A stretch of 64,000 nucleotides of DNA from Winogradskya consettensis (GTDB lineage: Bacteria; Actinomycetota; Actinomycetes; Mycobacteriales; Micromonosporaceae): positions 62,001 to 126,000 of the forward strand of contig NZ_BOQP01000039.1 of assembly GCF_018332715.1 (NCBI RefSeq), given 5' to 3'. Of this stretch, positions 38,359 through 46,824 are shown one piece after another; position 1 is the stretch's first letter, and each line of letters begins with the position of its first letter. Under the pieces are notes generated by a model. It saw only the letters and a list, made by a program, of their open reading frames with translations. It made no database searches and was not told the DNA's origin. Made by a program: the position numbers and the translations under genes.

Positions 38359-41172
38359 TCAGCCACGGTCGGTGCATACCGGTGCCGAAGCGCCCACCTT
38401 GTCGACCGTGTAGATCACGGCGACCGTGAAGCAGTAGTCGTTGCGCTCGTTGAGCCCGTAGACGATGTACTCGGTCGTTCCCGCGGGCAACTGCTGAAAC
38501 GCCCGCCGCTCCTGCCCGGTGCGCCCACCCGAGATCAGCACCGGCCCCTCGGAACCCTTCGGATAACCCCAGCTCAGCGACACACTGTCCCGGTTGTCCC
38601 GCAGCTTCACATTTGCGGGCGCGACCACCCCAGGCTCCTTCTCCCCGACCGGAGCGGAGGGTACGCCAGCGGAGGCAACCGGCGCGCTCGGCTTCGCCAC
38701 GGCGGGCTCCTTCGCATCCCCGCGCGGCAGGGTGACAGCAACGACCGCAGCCGCGGCCGCGATCCCTGCAACAACAACCCCGGCGATAATGAACGGCTGC
38801 CGGTGCCCCCTCTCCACTTCCCGTTTCGGTACGCCCTGAGCGCGCTCCGGCACCCGAGCAGTAGCCCGATCAACGGGCTGCCGCCCCATCTCGGGCATCT
38901 CCGGCCCCGGCGGATACCCATCCGGCGAATACCCGGCCGCTGGGAAGTAGTCCGGCGGATAAGGCCCCGGCGGCCCGACCTGCCAATCATGAGCGGGAAT
39001 GGCCGTAACGGGCTCCTCAGCCTCCGAGGGCCTCTCGAAGACGACCGGCTCACTCCTCGGCATGGGCACCCCAGGCTCAGGAACAGCCGGCGCCGGCGAC
39101 ATCAACGGCAAAGCCACCGGCCCCTCCACCCGAGCATGCCGCCCCGTCGAATCCCCGAACCCCCCGCCGTCCCCCGCCCCTTCCACCCGAACCGGAGCCT
39201 CCCAGACCTGATCACTCAGCCCCGGATGTTCCCACTCCCCAGCCACATCCCCGAACTCCCAAACCTCCGCATCAACCGCCCCCATCTCCCGTCGCACCCC
39301 GCCCGCCTCACCCTCCATCTGCGGGCTGGATGTCTGGGGGTTGGGCGTCTGGGGGTTGGGCGTCTGGGGGTTGGGCGCTTGGGGGCCAGGTGCCTGAGAG
39401 CCGGATGCTTGGGGGTTGGGCGCTTGGGAGTTGGGTGCCTGTGGGTTCGGCCCCTGGGAACTCAATCTTTGCGGGTCCAGCCATTGCTGGCCCGCCCCCT
39501 GTGGGGTCAGCTCCTGCTGGGCGGCTCCGGCTTGCGGCCCAGAAGTCTCTGGGCCGTTGGTCCCGGGGCCGTTGGTCCCGGGGCCGTTGGTCTCGAGGCC
39601 GCGAGTTTTGGGGCTGTGGCTCTCTGGGCTGTGGGTCTGTGGGCTGTGGGTCTCTGGGTCGTGCGTTTCTGGGCTGTGCGTGGTTGGGTTGTGCCCTCCT
39701 GGGTCGTGGTTCTTCCACGGATTCGCTGAAGGAACACGCATGTGGCCGACCCGGGCGTCCGGCCCCACGGATTCCGCGGCCGGGACATCCGCGGCCAGGA
39801 CATTCGGGGCCTGGACATCCGCGGCCTGGACGTCTGGGGCCATGCCACGATCGTCGAGCACGCCTGGCGGGACTGCGGCCACCTCATCCTGCGGACCCGT
39901 GCTCCGCTGACCAGCCACATGTCCGGCCTGGGCGGTAGCCGGGCCCTCCAGCGCGGCCAGTCGGTCGCCGATGTCCCGCGGTCTGTCCTGCGAGCCGGCT
40001 CTCTGCTCCGGGATGGCGTGACGTCGTTCCTGGCGTACTACGGGGTGTGCATCGGCCAGGGTTGCCGGCATCCGGGTAACACCGTCAGTAAGACCGCCCG
40101 AACTGCGTTGCGTGACATAAGGCTCGCCTCGGCCGGACTCGCCCAGCGCTGCCGCTCGGGGCCTATCCCCACCCTGAGCCATCGGCTCCCGACCGGCATG
40201 AGGCCCCGCGTCAGACCCCGCGAGAGGCCCGCCGGCAGAACCGCCGATCAAGCCGCCGGCGGGACCTGCAAGTGGTGCATCAACAGGACTGCTGACCAAG
40301 CCGCCGCCGGGACCTGCAAGTGGTGCACCAGCAGGACCGCGGACCAAGCTGCCGCCGGGACCGGCGCGGGGTGCACCAGGTGGACCGTCGGCAGAGCTGG
40401 CGGTCGGGCGGGTGAGGGTGCCGGATGCGGGGTTGCCGGCTGCGGGGCCGTTGGATTGCTGGACCCTGCCGCAGATGTGGCGGCCGGTGGCGGGGGTGCC
40501 TGCCAGGCGGGCGATCTGCTGGGCGAGCGAGTGATCAGCCGGGAGGTAGCGGGCGCAGAGTTCCTGGGCCAGGGCGAGGTGGACCGAGGCCTGGGCTGTC
40601 CGGTTGCATTCTCGTTCCATCGCGCCGAGGCGGGCGAGCATCTTGATCCCGGCTGCGGAGGCGTCGCCGTACACCTCGCGGTGGCGGGTCCAGACGTCTT
40701 CGAGGCGGGCTCGGGCTGCGGTGCAGTGGCCGGCGGCGTGTTCGGCGGTGGCGAGGTCGGCTTCGGCGGCGAGGACTCGGGGGGAGAGGGGGCCTTCGCG
40801 GGTGATGAGTTCGGCGACGAGGTTGTGGTAGAGCTGGGCGGCGCGGCCGTGGTTGCCGATTCTGTGCAGGACTGCGGCGTGGGTGGCTGCGGCGGCGATG
40901 GTGCGTTCGTCGCCGGGGCCGTGGAGGCGGTCCTCGGCGGCGTGGGCGAAGCCGGCCCAGAGGCGGGCGGCGTGGGGGTCGCCGAGGGCGATCAGGATAC
41001 GGGCCTGGAGGGCTGCGGCCAGGGCGAGGTCGGGAGTGGCCTGTCGCGGGTCGGCTGCCGCCGGGTCGAGGGCGGGGGCGAGGACGTCGCGGGCGCCGGT
41101 GAGGTCGCCCTCGGCGGTCAGCGACTGCGCCTGGGCGGTCAGTTCGGCGAGCGGAGGTGGCACGTGCCTCAT
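38359..41172 (-). CDS. large TPR / repeat-rich / single-TM / FN3-like protein
   Basis: A 937-aa protein of unknown role. The N-terminal 220 residues are TPR-like helices (PLAELTAQAQSLTAEGDL, IGNHGRAAQLYHNLVAEL). Residues about 230-680 are low-complexity with several families of short repeats: AGPGGGLV-type, THSPETHDPETH-type, TNGPGTNGPGTNGP and NPQTPNPQTPNPQ. One membrane helix follows (FIIAGVVVAGIAAAAAVVAVTL, about 800-822). The last 90 residues look like a fibronectin-III-type domain (PANVKLRDNRDSVSLSWGYP ... NDYCFTVAVIY). By that order the TPR part is inside and the FN3-like part outside. Repeat DNA suggests rapid length change. Confidence 0.75.
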   Translation of the reverse strand: MRHVPPPLAELTAQAQSLTAEGDLTGARDVLAPALDPAAADPRQATPDLALAAALQARILIALGDPHAARLWAGFAHAAEDRLHGPGDERTIAAAATHAAVLHRIGNHGRAAQLYHNLVAELITREGPLSPRVLAAEADLATAEHAAGHCTAARARLEDVWTRHREVYGDASAAGIKMLARLGAMERECNRTAQASVHLALAQELCARYLPADHSLAQQIARLAGTPATGRHICGRVQQSNGPAAGNPASGTLTRPTASSADGPPGAPRAGPGGSLVRGPAGAPLAGPGGGLVSSPVDAPLAGPAGGLIGGSAGGPLAGSDAGPHAGREPMAQGGDRPRAAALGESGRGEPYVTQRSSGGLTDGVTRMPATLADAHPVVRQERRHAIPEQRAGSQDRPRDIGDRLAALEGPATAQAGHVAGQRSTGPQDEVAAVPPGVLDDRGMAPDVQAADVQAPNVLAADVPAAESVGPDARVGHMRVPSANPWKNHDPGGHNPTTHSPETHDPETHSPQTHSPESHSPKTRGLETNGPGTNGPGTNGPETSGPQAGAAQQELTPQGAGQQWLDPQRLSSQGPNPQAPNSQAPNPQASGSQAPGPQAPNPQTPNPQTPNPQTSSPQMEGEAGGVRREMGAVDAEVWEFGDVAGEWEHPGLSDQVWEAPVRVEGAGDGGGFGDSTGRHARVEGPVALPLMSPAPAVPEPGVPMPRSEPVVFERPSEAEEPVTAIPAHDWQVGPPGPYPPDYFPAAGYSPDGYPPGPEMPEMGRQPVDRATARVPERAQGVPKREVERGHRQPFIIAGVVVAGIAAAAAVVAVTLPRGDAKEPAVAKPSAPVASAGVPSAPVGEKEPGVVAPANVKLRDNRDSVSLSWGYPKGSEGPVLISGGRTGQERRAFQQLPAGTTEYIVYGLNERNDYCFTVAVIYTVDKVGASAPVCTDRG

Positions 41173-41286
41173 AGTGCGTGGTTAGACACCCTCGGTACAA
41201 GTCCCGGGGCGCGTACCTCTTTGGATCAGGGTCACTCTTTCCGGCCCTTCCGTCGCTGCTGGGCGGGGACACTGTAGAACTCGGGT

Positions 41287-42189
41287 ATGAGCGCCGACAG
41301 TGTTGCCGCCGTCAAACGTGAAATTCTTGTGCGCCATCTGGAAACTTGGGCACCCCAGGCGCTGCACCGCGGGCGCCGGGCGGCCTACGTCCACGGGTAC
41401 GCCGACGACGTCCCGGATCTTGCCGAGGCTGCCCTCCGGGTGTTCACCGAGCAGTCCGATCTGGTCCGCGGGCGGGAGTTGACCATGCTCGCGATCGGCT
41501 CGGAGGTCGGCGATGTTGCCGCACGGCTGGGGAAGTTGCCGCCCGCGCCGGGGCTCACCGTTCTCACCATCGGGGGCGGGACGCAGGAGCGGATCGGGGT
41601 GGCGTTGAAGGCTGCGGGTGCTCTGCGCGTACCCATGCTGGGATTTCTGGATGCGAGCAGCGCGAGTGGGCCACCCTCGCCGGCCACGCTCGCGGCCCTG
41701 GCGACCGGGAAGCCGGCGGAGATCCTCGTTGTCCTGCCGTCGGGGTCTTCCGTCCCGGACTTCCGGGAAGCGCTGAACACGGCCGGATTTCCGCTGGTCG
41801 CGGCGGTGGAACTCGCGGTTTCCGATGACCCGGCCGAAATCGTCGTGTACGCCACCACGCTCGGCAAGAGCCTCGAATCGTTCAAGGATGTGCTGTGGGC
41901 GGTCGACGAGTTCGCAGGCGTCCGCTATCGCGATCCGGGCGACCCGGAGCGGCACCTGATCGACATCTCGCTCGAACCGCATCCCGGGCCGCTGCGCCGG
42001 GAACTGCTCGCGCATCTCGGGCAGGCCGGGTCGGCGACCGTCGCTGAGCTGCGGACCTTCGCTCTCACCGAGACGGTCTACCGCGCGTCGGATGCGACGC
42101 GGGTGGTGCATGCGCTGCTGGACGCCGGGTCGGTGACCCGGCGTCCGGAGCAGGGCCGTCTCGGAGGAGACGTGGTCATCTCGTTATGA
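41287..42189 (+). CDS. uncharacterised protein with weak TcmP-like N-terminus
   Basis: A 300-aa cytosolic protein I cannot name firmly. The beginning, VKREILVRHLETWAPQALHRG then RAAYVHGYAD, recalls the KHxIL..YL..W and Y-x-D-G-F-A elements of three-Cys-motif partner proteins. The three-cysteine signature is absent; in fact the protein has no cysteine. The C-terminal 80 residues look like a winged helix (LLAHLGQAGSATVAELRTFALTETVYRASDATRVVHALLDAG). It converges on a DUF4236 gene with a 6-bp overlap. Unknown function is the honest call. Confidence 0.65.
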   Translation: MSADSVAAVKREILVRHLETWAPQALHRGRRAAYVHGYADDVPDLAEAALRVFTEQSDLVRGRELTMLAIGSEVGDVAARLGKLPPAPGLTVLTIGGGTQERIGVALKAAGALRVPMLGFLDASSASGPPSPATLAALATGKPAEILVVLPSGSSVPDFREALNTAGFPLVAAVELAVSDDPAEIVVYATTLGKSLESFKDVLWAVDEFAGVRYRDPGDPERHLIDISLEPHPGPLRRELLAHLGQAGSATVAELRTFALTETVYRASDATRVVHALLDAGSVTRRPEQGRLGGDVVISL

Positions 42190-42369
42190 GTTGCTGCTCG
42201 ACTTGTCCTGCTTCCAGGACAGCGGGCCGGGGAGGTCAACGCGGTGTGCCTTCGCCTTGGAGTTCCAGGACCAGCGGCCGATCTTGATGGTCCAGGACGA
42301 CAGGCCCCGCTGCGTGAAGTTCAGAATGAGGGGACCGAACTTCTTGCGACTGCGGTACATGATGCCCAT
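42184..42369 (-). CDS. DUF4236-family small protein
   Basis: A 61-aa basic protein beginning MGIMYRSRKKFGPLILNFTQ with RGLSSWTIKIGRWSWNS following. The RxRKxxxxGPLxLNxTxxGLSSxxxxxGxxxxN pattern is that of DUF4236, a beta-rich domain found alone or fused to membrane proteins. Function is unknown. GGAAGG lies about 7 nt upstream of the chosen ATG. Confidence 0.82.
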   Translation of the reverse strand: MGIMYRSRKKFGPLILNFTQRGLSSWTIKIGRWSWNSKAKAHRVDLPGPLSWKQDKSSSNS

Positions 42370-42465
42370 CGGGGTGTCCTTCCGTGGAAGAGCCAGTTGA
42401 CCCACAGATTCCCGATGTCCGATTTTCTGAAACGCTTACCTGATCAGTGGGGCTGCCGGGCTGAT

Positions 42466-42924
42466 TCAGCGGGGCTGCCAGGCGTCCGGGCGGGTGGTGA
42501 GCTTGCGGACGTGGGCCGGCATCCGGCCGCTGATGAGCTCGGCGAGGCTGACCTCGTCGACGACCTCGCGCACCGCGGAGCGCACCGCGACCCAGAGGTT
42601 CGGCAGGTTTTCGGCGGCGCCGGTGTACTGGGTCTCCTCCGGGCGCAGGCCACGGACGCCCGCGAGGGGACCGTCGACCGCCCGCAGGATCTGACCGATG
42701 GTCACGTCGCGTGGGGGCTGTGACAGCGTGTATCCACCCTCGGCACCCCGCTGCGCTCTGACCACCCCGGCGCGACGCAGATCTGCCAGAACCGCCTCGA
42801 GAAACTTCCGGGGCATGTTCTGGTCCTGGGCGATGGCCTGGGCTGACATAAGGGCCGGGTAGGCGTGGGCCAAGCTCAGCGCCGCCCGTACCGCGTAGTC
42901 GCCGCGCGCGGAGATCTGCACCAC
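42466..42924 (-). CDS. Rrf2-family transcription regulator, cysteine-free
   Basis: A 152-aa winged-helix regulator: MVQISARGDYAVRAALSLAH at the start, recognition helix in MPRKFLEAVLADLRRAGVV, and the wing QRGAEGGYTLSQPP. It has no cysteine at all, so it cannot hold the iron-sulfur cluster of IscR or NsrR. The closest behaviour would be CymR- or HypR-like regulators that sense sulfur metabolites through partners. No obvious target adjoins it; the Cys-rich leader and reductases 22 kb away are speculative. Confidence 0.88.
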   Translation of the reverse strand: MVQISARGDYAVRAALSLAHAYPALMSAQAIAQDQNMPRKFLEAVLADLRRAGVVRAQRGAEGGYTLSQPPRDVTIGQILRAVDGPLAGVRGLRPEETQYTGAAENLPNLWVAVRSAVREVVDEVSLAELISGRMPAHVRKLTTRPDAWQPR

Positions 42925-43022
42925 CCCATTCTGCCCCTTCCGCGCCGGAGCACCTCGCGCACCCCGGGATTTATGGGAATTCGGGCATCACAGAGCGTGA
43001 ATCTCCGATCGCAGGTGTCGCG

Positions 43023-43991
43023 TCAGGGTGCCGGCTCGGTCGCGGCCGGCTCGCCGGACGTCAGTCGTTGGGCCGGGATGCGGGCTCCGATGTCGGCGAC
43101 GTCGTCGGCGACCTCGGCCGGCATCGCGGAGCCGGACTCGCCCCGGAACGCGCCGGGGCTCAGCCCGACCTCGCGGTGGAAGAACCGCCCGAAGTTCGTC
43201 GGCTCGCCGAAGCCGAGTCGCCGCCCGATCTCTGCCACCGACATGTCCGTGCAGGCCAACAGTCTGCGGGCCTCGAGCGCGACCCGATCGTCGACGATCT
43301 GTTTCGCGGTCCGTCCGGTCAGTGCCAGGCTCGCGCGGGTGAGCGTGCGCACGGAGCAGCCGATCCCTGCGGCGTAGTCCTCGACGCGGCGGCTGCGGCC
43401 GTGACCGGTCTCGAGATCGCGCCGGAAACGCGCGAACGTCCGCGACTCGGAGCTGGAGATCGAGCCGGTCTCCGTACCCGAGGCCAGCAGTGCGATCCGC
43501 AACACGAGGACGGCGAGCTGATGCCGGAGCAGTCCGGCGGCGATGTCCTTCGCGCCCGTGGCCGACGAATGCCGGGCGCAGTCCACCCCCAGTTGCGCGA
43601 CCTCGGTGATCACGGCGTCTTCATCCTCGCCGGCCAGCTGCCAGTGCGAAGGGCCAGGAAGATCATCGATGGGTACGCCGGCCACCTCGGCCGCCGTCAG
43701 AAGATCCCTGTTCCAGCTGACCAGGGTGGCGTCGAGTCCCGGCTCGACGCCGAAGCGCACTGCCTGACCCGGTCTGATCCAGAGCAGGGTGCCCGGCCGG
43801 CACCGGTGCGGCTCGAAGTCGATCTCGACCGTGCCGTGACCGGCGGTGGTCAGAGCGAGCAGGTGGTAGGGGAGTCGGCGGGGCTGCGGCTGCGCGGTGG
43901 CCAGGTCGGTCTCGGACAGCGTGCAGGTGCCCACGCCGGCCCATCGGGGCGCGGGCGCCGACCTGGTGGGGCGCTGAACGGAGGTGACCAT
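43023..43991 (-). CDS. AraC-family transcription regulator
   Basis: A 322-aa regulator with an N-terminal cupin-like sensor (VEIDFEPHRCRPGTLLWIRPGQAVRFG) and a C-terminal AraC DNA-binding part: YAAGIGCSVRTLTRASLALTG as first HTH and SVAEIGRRLGFGEPTNFGRFFHREVG as second. It ends in a 35-residue acidic extension after PGAFRGESGSAMPAEV. The start at 43991 lies at the first plausible ATG; an upstream GTG would add 12 residues. No neighbour points to the inducer. Confidence 0.88.
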   Translation of the reverse strand: MVTSVQRPTRSAPAPRWAGVGTCTLSETDLATAQPQPRRLPYHLLALTTAGHGTVEIDFEPHRCRPGTLLWIRPGQAVRFGVEPGLDATLVSWNRDLLTAAEVAGVPIDDLPGPSHWQLAGEDEDAVITEVAQLGVDCARHSSATGAKDIAAGLLRHQLAVLVLRIALLASGTETGSISSSESRTFARFRRDLETGHGRSRRVEDYAAGIGCSVRTLTRASLALTGRTAKQIVDDRVALEARRLLACTDMSVAEIGRRLGFGEPTNFGRFFHREVGLSPGAFRGESGSAMPAEVADDVADIGARIPAQRLTSGEPAATEPAP

Positions 43992-44119
43992 CGAGCCGAC
44001 CGTATCGGGCCTTGACCAGGGATGCACGCGTGACTCCCGAGGTCAGTGGATATCTCGCTGACGTATCGGAAATTGAGTTTTCAAACGGACAAAAGAGACT
44101 TCTCTTTCGTACGTAAAAA

Positions 44120-44158
44120 GGCGACCCGCGTGGACCGGCAGTATCCACGCGGGTCGCC
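44120..44158 (-). terminator. intrinsic terminator of the ssgB-like gene
   Basis: Read on the minus strand, GGCGACCCGCGTGGA, a 9-nt loop and TCCACGCGGGTCGCC form a perfect 15-bp stem, followed by TTTTT. This is a classical factor-independent terminator, 33 bp beyond the stop codon. Confidence 0.93.
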
Positions 44159-44191
44159 CCGTAAATCCCTTTTGTTCTTCGAGCTGTGTTG

Positions 44192-44623
44192 CTATCGACC
44201 GGCGAGTAGTCGGTTGACGGCCGCGTCCACGTCCAGATGATCGGACTCCCGGCCCCGCGGCACCACCACATAGGTGCGCCGGAGGAATCGGACAAGAACG
44301 CTGCGTGGAACTTCGAACAGTGCGTTGCCATCGGGCGATGACAACGCCAGGGCAATGAAGTCGCCCCGCGGAGTGACCCAAGGCCACGCCCGGACGTCCC
44401 CGATCCCCGCTGGCTCGTCGAGCCCGGTCACGAGCAGTTCCCGTGCAAAGGACCAGCTCACGGCTTCCCCACCGGCTGATTCTGCATGGAACAACACGTG
44501 GACGGCGTACGGGTCGGCTGGGTCATAACGAAGACTGGCACGCACGGGCAGGGCCGTGGCATCAGGCGCTACGAGCCGCAGCGATGTTTCGACCTCGACG
44601 GTCGTTGGACGAATGGTACTCAT
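44192..44623 (-). CDS. ssgB: SsgA-like protein, SsgB type (sporulation septum placement)
   Basis: A 143-aa SALP protein. In Streptomyces SsgB recruits FtsZ to future septation sites during sporulation. Landmarks are SLRYDPADPYAVHVLFH near the centre of the N-terminal half, SWSFARELLVTGL, GDVRAWPW, IALALSSPDGNALFEVP and FLRRTYVVVP. Length matches SsgB (about 137 aa). It stands alone between a regulator gene and a 300-bp non-coding stretch and ends with a strong terminator. It is the clearest sign that the organism sporulates. Confidence 0.93.
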   Translation of the reverse strand: MSTIRPTTVEVETSLRLVAPDATALPVRASLRYDPADPYAVHVLFHAESAGGEAVSWSFARELLVTGLDEPAGIGDVRAWPWVTPRGDFIALALSSPDGNALFEVPRSVLVRFLRRTYVVVPRGRESDHLDVDAAVNRLLAGR

Positions 44624-44940
44624 GGACGAACTCCCCCCGGCACCGCTGCGGGGCTGGTGAACCCCGCGTTTCCCATACTCAGGTGATCCCTGTCATTACG
44701 CTCCGCCATACGCTGATCTCACCCAGTAGTGGGAAGACGGTTCCGATAAGCTCTCCGGACAAACCGTTAAACGGTATCTTGTCCTGTTCTGCCCAGGTGC
44801 TCGGATCCGCCCGGCGTCGGGTGGTTCAGCAGTTGACTCACTCCGGTAACGTCCATTCCTCCCGGGCGGTGACGGGGGAAGGGAACACTGGGGGATGAAA
44901 TGAGCGAGAGCCAGGGATTTTGCCGGTGAAAGTGAACGAG
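44624..44940. other. 317 bp non-coding between divergent ssgB and PGPGW genes
   Basis: No gene is visible. Two inverted repeats stand out: GCGGGG (44652-44657) with CCCCGC 8 nt on, just above ssgB, and ACCGTTAAACGGT (44763-44775), a 13-bp palindrome in the middle that could be an operator serving either direction. Promoters for both genes must lie here; I cannot pin them. Confidence 0.5.
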
Positions 44941-45354
44941 ATGCCCCAAAGCGACCCGATGACCGATTCCCCCAGCCGCACGGGTTTCCTCGACCGGATC
45001 CGCGCCAACCCTACCGGTCGTCTAGCCCTGAAAATCGGCGTAGGCATCCTCGGCACCCTCGTCGTAGTGACCGGCATCATCCTCATCCCGTTCCCCGGCC
45101 CCGGCTGGGCGATCGTGATCCTCGGCCTCGCCATCTGGGCCGTCGAATTCACCTGGGCCAAGCGCCTGCTCCACTTCACCCGCCGCCACGTCCAGGCCTG
45201 GACCCAGTGGATCCTCAAGCAGCCCCTGCACCTGAGAGCCCTCATCGGCCTGGCCGGCTTCATCTTCATCAGCGCGGTGGTGTGGCTCTCCGTCAAGCTC
45301 ACCATGGGCATCGACCTGGCGTCCCTGATCTGGAACTTCATCACCGGCAAGTGA
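44941..45354 (+). CDS. PGPGW/TIGR02611-family membrane protein
   Basis: A 137-aa actinobacterial membrane protein. The signature VTGIILIPFPGPGWAIVILGL (split here at the family's P-G-P-G-W turn) links two hydrophobic segments in a hairpin near residues 35-75, and a third helix lies near the C-terminus (LIGLAGFIFISAVVWLSV). The role is unknown. The start is uncertain: TTG 44920, GTG 44926, ATG 44941 and ATG 44953 are in frame and none has a strong ribosome-binding site. Confidence 0.85.
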   Translation: MPQSDPMTDSPSRTGFLDRIRANPTGRLALKIGVGILGTLVVVTGIILIPFPGPGWAIVILGLAIWAVEFTWAKRLLHFTRRHVQAWTQWILKQPLHLRALIGLAGFIFISAVVWLSVKLTMGIDLASLIWNFITGK

Positions 45355-45412
45355 CGCGCCGACCCTGGTTAGCGCCGACGACCGCGGGTCCGGTAGAGTT
45401 CAGATCCGTTGA

Positions 45413-45484
45413 GGGCGATTAGCTCAGCGGGAGAGCGCTCCGCTCACACCGGAGAGGTCACTGGTTCGATCCCAGTATCGCCCA
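45413..45484 (+). tRNA. tRNA-Val(CAC)
   Basis: The cloverleaf is complete over 72 nt. The acceptor stem pairs GGGCGAT with ATCGCCC and is followed by discriminator A. The D-arm is GCTC...GAGC. The anticodon stem CTCCG/CGGAG encloses CTCACAC with anticodon CAC. The T-arm is ACTGG-TTCGATC-CCAGT. CCA is not encoded. Confidence 0.97.
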
Positions 45485-45616
45485 CGATCCCGAGGCCGAA
45501 CTCTGCTCACGGTTAGCGTGAGCCGGGTCGGTCTCGTTTTGTTTTGCGTGGCCTTTGGCCTACGCGGGGTGGGGGCTTCGCCACCCACACCCCCTACTGA
45601 CGGGTGTGCGCTCAGC

Positions 45617-45673
45617 GGCTCGCTTGCGCTTCGGGCTTGGCTCGCTTGCGCATCGTTGTTGGCTCGCTTGCGC
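45617..45673 (+). repeat. three-copy 22-bp tandem repeat downstream of tRNA-Val
   Basis: GGCTCGCTTGCGC occurs at 45617, 45639 and 45661, always 22 bp apart, with variable filler (TTCGGGCTT, ATCGTTGTT). It lies in a 370-bp non-coding stretch after the tRNA that also has a GGGTGG...CCACCC hairpin (45567-45586), probably the tRNA terminator. The stretch is otherwise T/G-rich and holds no gene. Confidence 0.8.
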
Positions 45674-45856
45674 TTCGGTGGATGTTCGGCTTGCTGGGCT
45701 TGGGTCTTTGCCTTTGATGTGGCGGGGGGCTCTGGGGTCAGGGTTGGCTGCAGTGGGCTTGTGGGTCGTTGAGGATGGTTGTTTCGAGGTCGTTGAGTGG
45801 GCCGCCGACCTTGGATATGCGTCGGGCGGCTTCGAGGACGTCACTTAGATCTTCGG

Positions 45857-46440
45857 TCACGCGTCGGCCGGGTCGATTTCGATGATGAGTTGGGCGAGCC
45901 ACGGCATCACCTTCAGATGGCGGGTCCGTTGGATCAGTCTCTCGGCCCGTTCCGGGACCGTTGCCTTGCCCCCGAAAAACCGACTGTGCGTTCTCGCTTG
46001 CGGCCCGGGTCATGATGCGGCTCGTCAGCGCAGCGAGAGGGATTGTTCGCCTGATGATGGCGCTTTGCAGTAGGTAGTTCCCGATGACCGGCAGGTTTTT
46101 CGCCGCGTCCAGTTTTTCCCGCGAGTAGATCTTCTTGGCGGCTTGCGCGTCGGTGGCGCGGCTGCGGTGACCGCGCCCGGAAGAGACAGTTCGTGGGCTT
46201 TGATCCCGCACGCCACCTGGACGAAGTCTTCCGGGTCGTTCAGGTCAGGCGGCACCCGGTAGGGCACCGCGATGTCCCAGGCCAACCTCAGCTGTATCCG
46301 CGCGACGTACGCGATGCTGCCCAGGGCGGACGTGCCGCCGGCCGTGAGGGTGGCAAGCCCGGATGAGCCGGCGTCGCCGTGTGGGCTCAGCCTGGAAATG
46401 ACCTGGGCTCGCTCCTTTGAGGATGCCGTGCGGCTCGGCC
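45857..46440 (-). pseudogene. frameshifted helical membrane-binding protein, possibly EcsC-like
   Basis: One continuous protein can be read on the minus strand only by changing frame twice. It runs ALGSIAYVARIQLRLAWDIA, PYRVPPDLNDPEDFVQVACG in one frame; AQAAKKIYSREKLDAAKNLP, VIGNYLLQSAIIRRTIPLAA in a second, from about 46160; then, after a T5/G5 homopolymer near 45985, FFGGKATVPERAERLIQRTR and PWLAQLIIEIDPADA back in the first, ending at 45857. The central pattern (AYxxRIxLxxAxxY...DLxDPED, later LPVIGxxxxxA) recalls EcsC-family proteins. Either a decayed gene or two sequencing slips. The true start is not determined. Confidence 0.5.
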
Positions 46441-46824
46441 TCGATCGATTGTTCGGCCGTGGCAGATACCCCCTGGCTGATCTGCGCCTTGCCGGGGCGC
46501 CGCGTTGTGGCGGCGTTGAGTAGCGACGCTGGCGGCTTGTCGCAGCGGTGACCTTCGGCCGTTTGAACTACCGCTGGCGTGTGTACGCGGCGGGTGGTGG
46601 CTGATCCGGGGGTGACACCCGGAAGGAGTAGGCGGTCTGTGTGGCGTTGGTGGCGATCGGTGGGGGTGGGGTTCCGAATCGCGGGGAGGGCAGCCGGGTC
46701 AGCCGATCTCTGAATGGAATCCGAGGGGTTAATTTCGGTTACGGCGCCGCGGTTCGGCGGTTATCAATTTTTGATTTTGGTGGGTGTTTCTGCGCGCCCG
46801 CATGTCCTTGATCGAGGTGACGTC
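46441..46824. other. 384 bp upstream of the eight-gene signalling operon
   Basis: No gene is seen. AT content rises after 46725. ATCAATTTTTGAT (46763-46775) is a 13-bp palindrome about 50 bp before the first start codon and is the best operator candidate for the operon that follows. I could not fix a -10/-35 pair. Confidence 0.5.

Noticed and set aside
36529..39729. A 1066-codon open frame on the plus strand
   Set aside because: It runs antisense across the GGDEF gene and the repeat-rich gene. Its product is Arg/Gly/Leu-rich with no domain, and the minus-strand genes have clear motifs. It is open only because of GC-rich third positions.
46272..46523. An 83-codon plus-strand frame beside the pseudogene
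   Set aside because: No ribosome-binding site and no homology-like features; the minus strand carries the coherent protein pieces.
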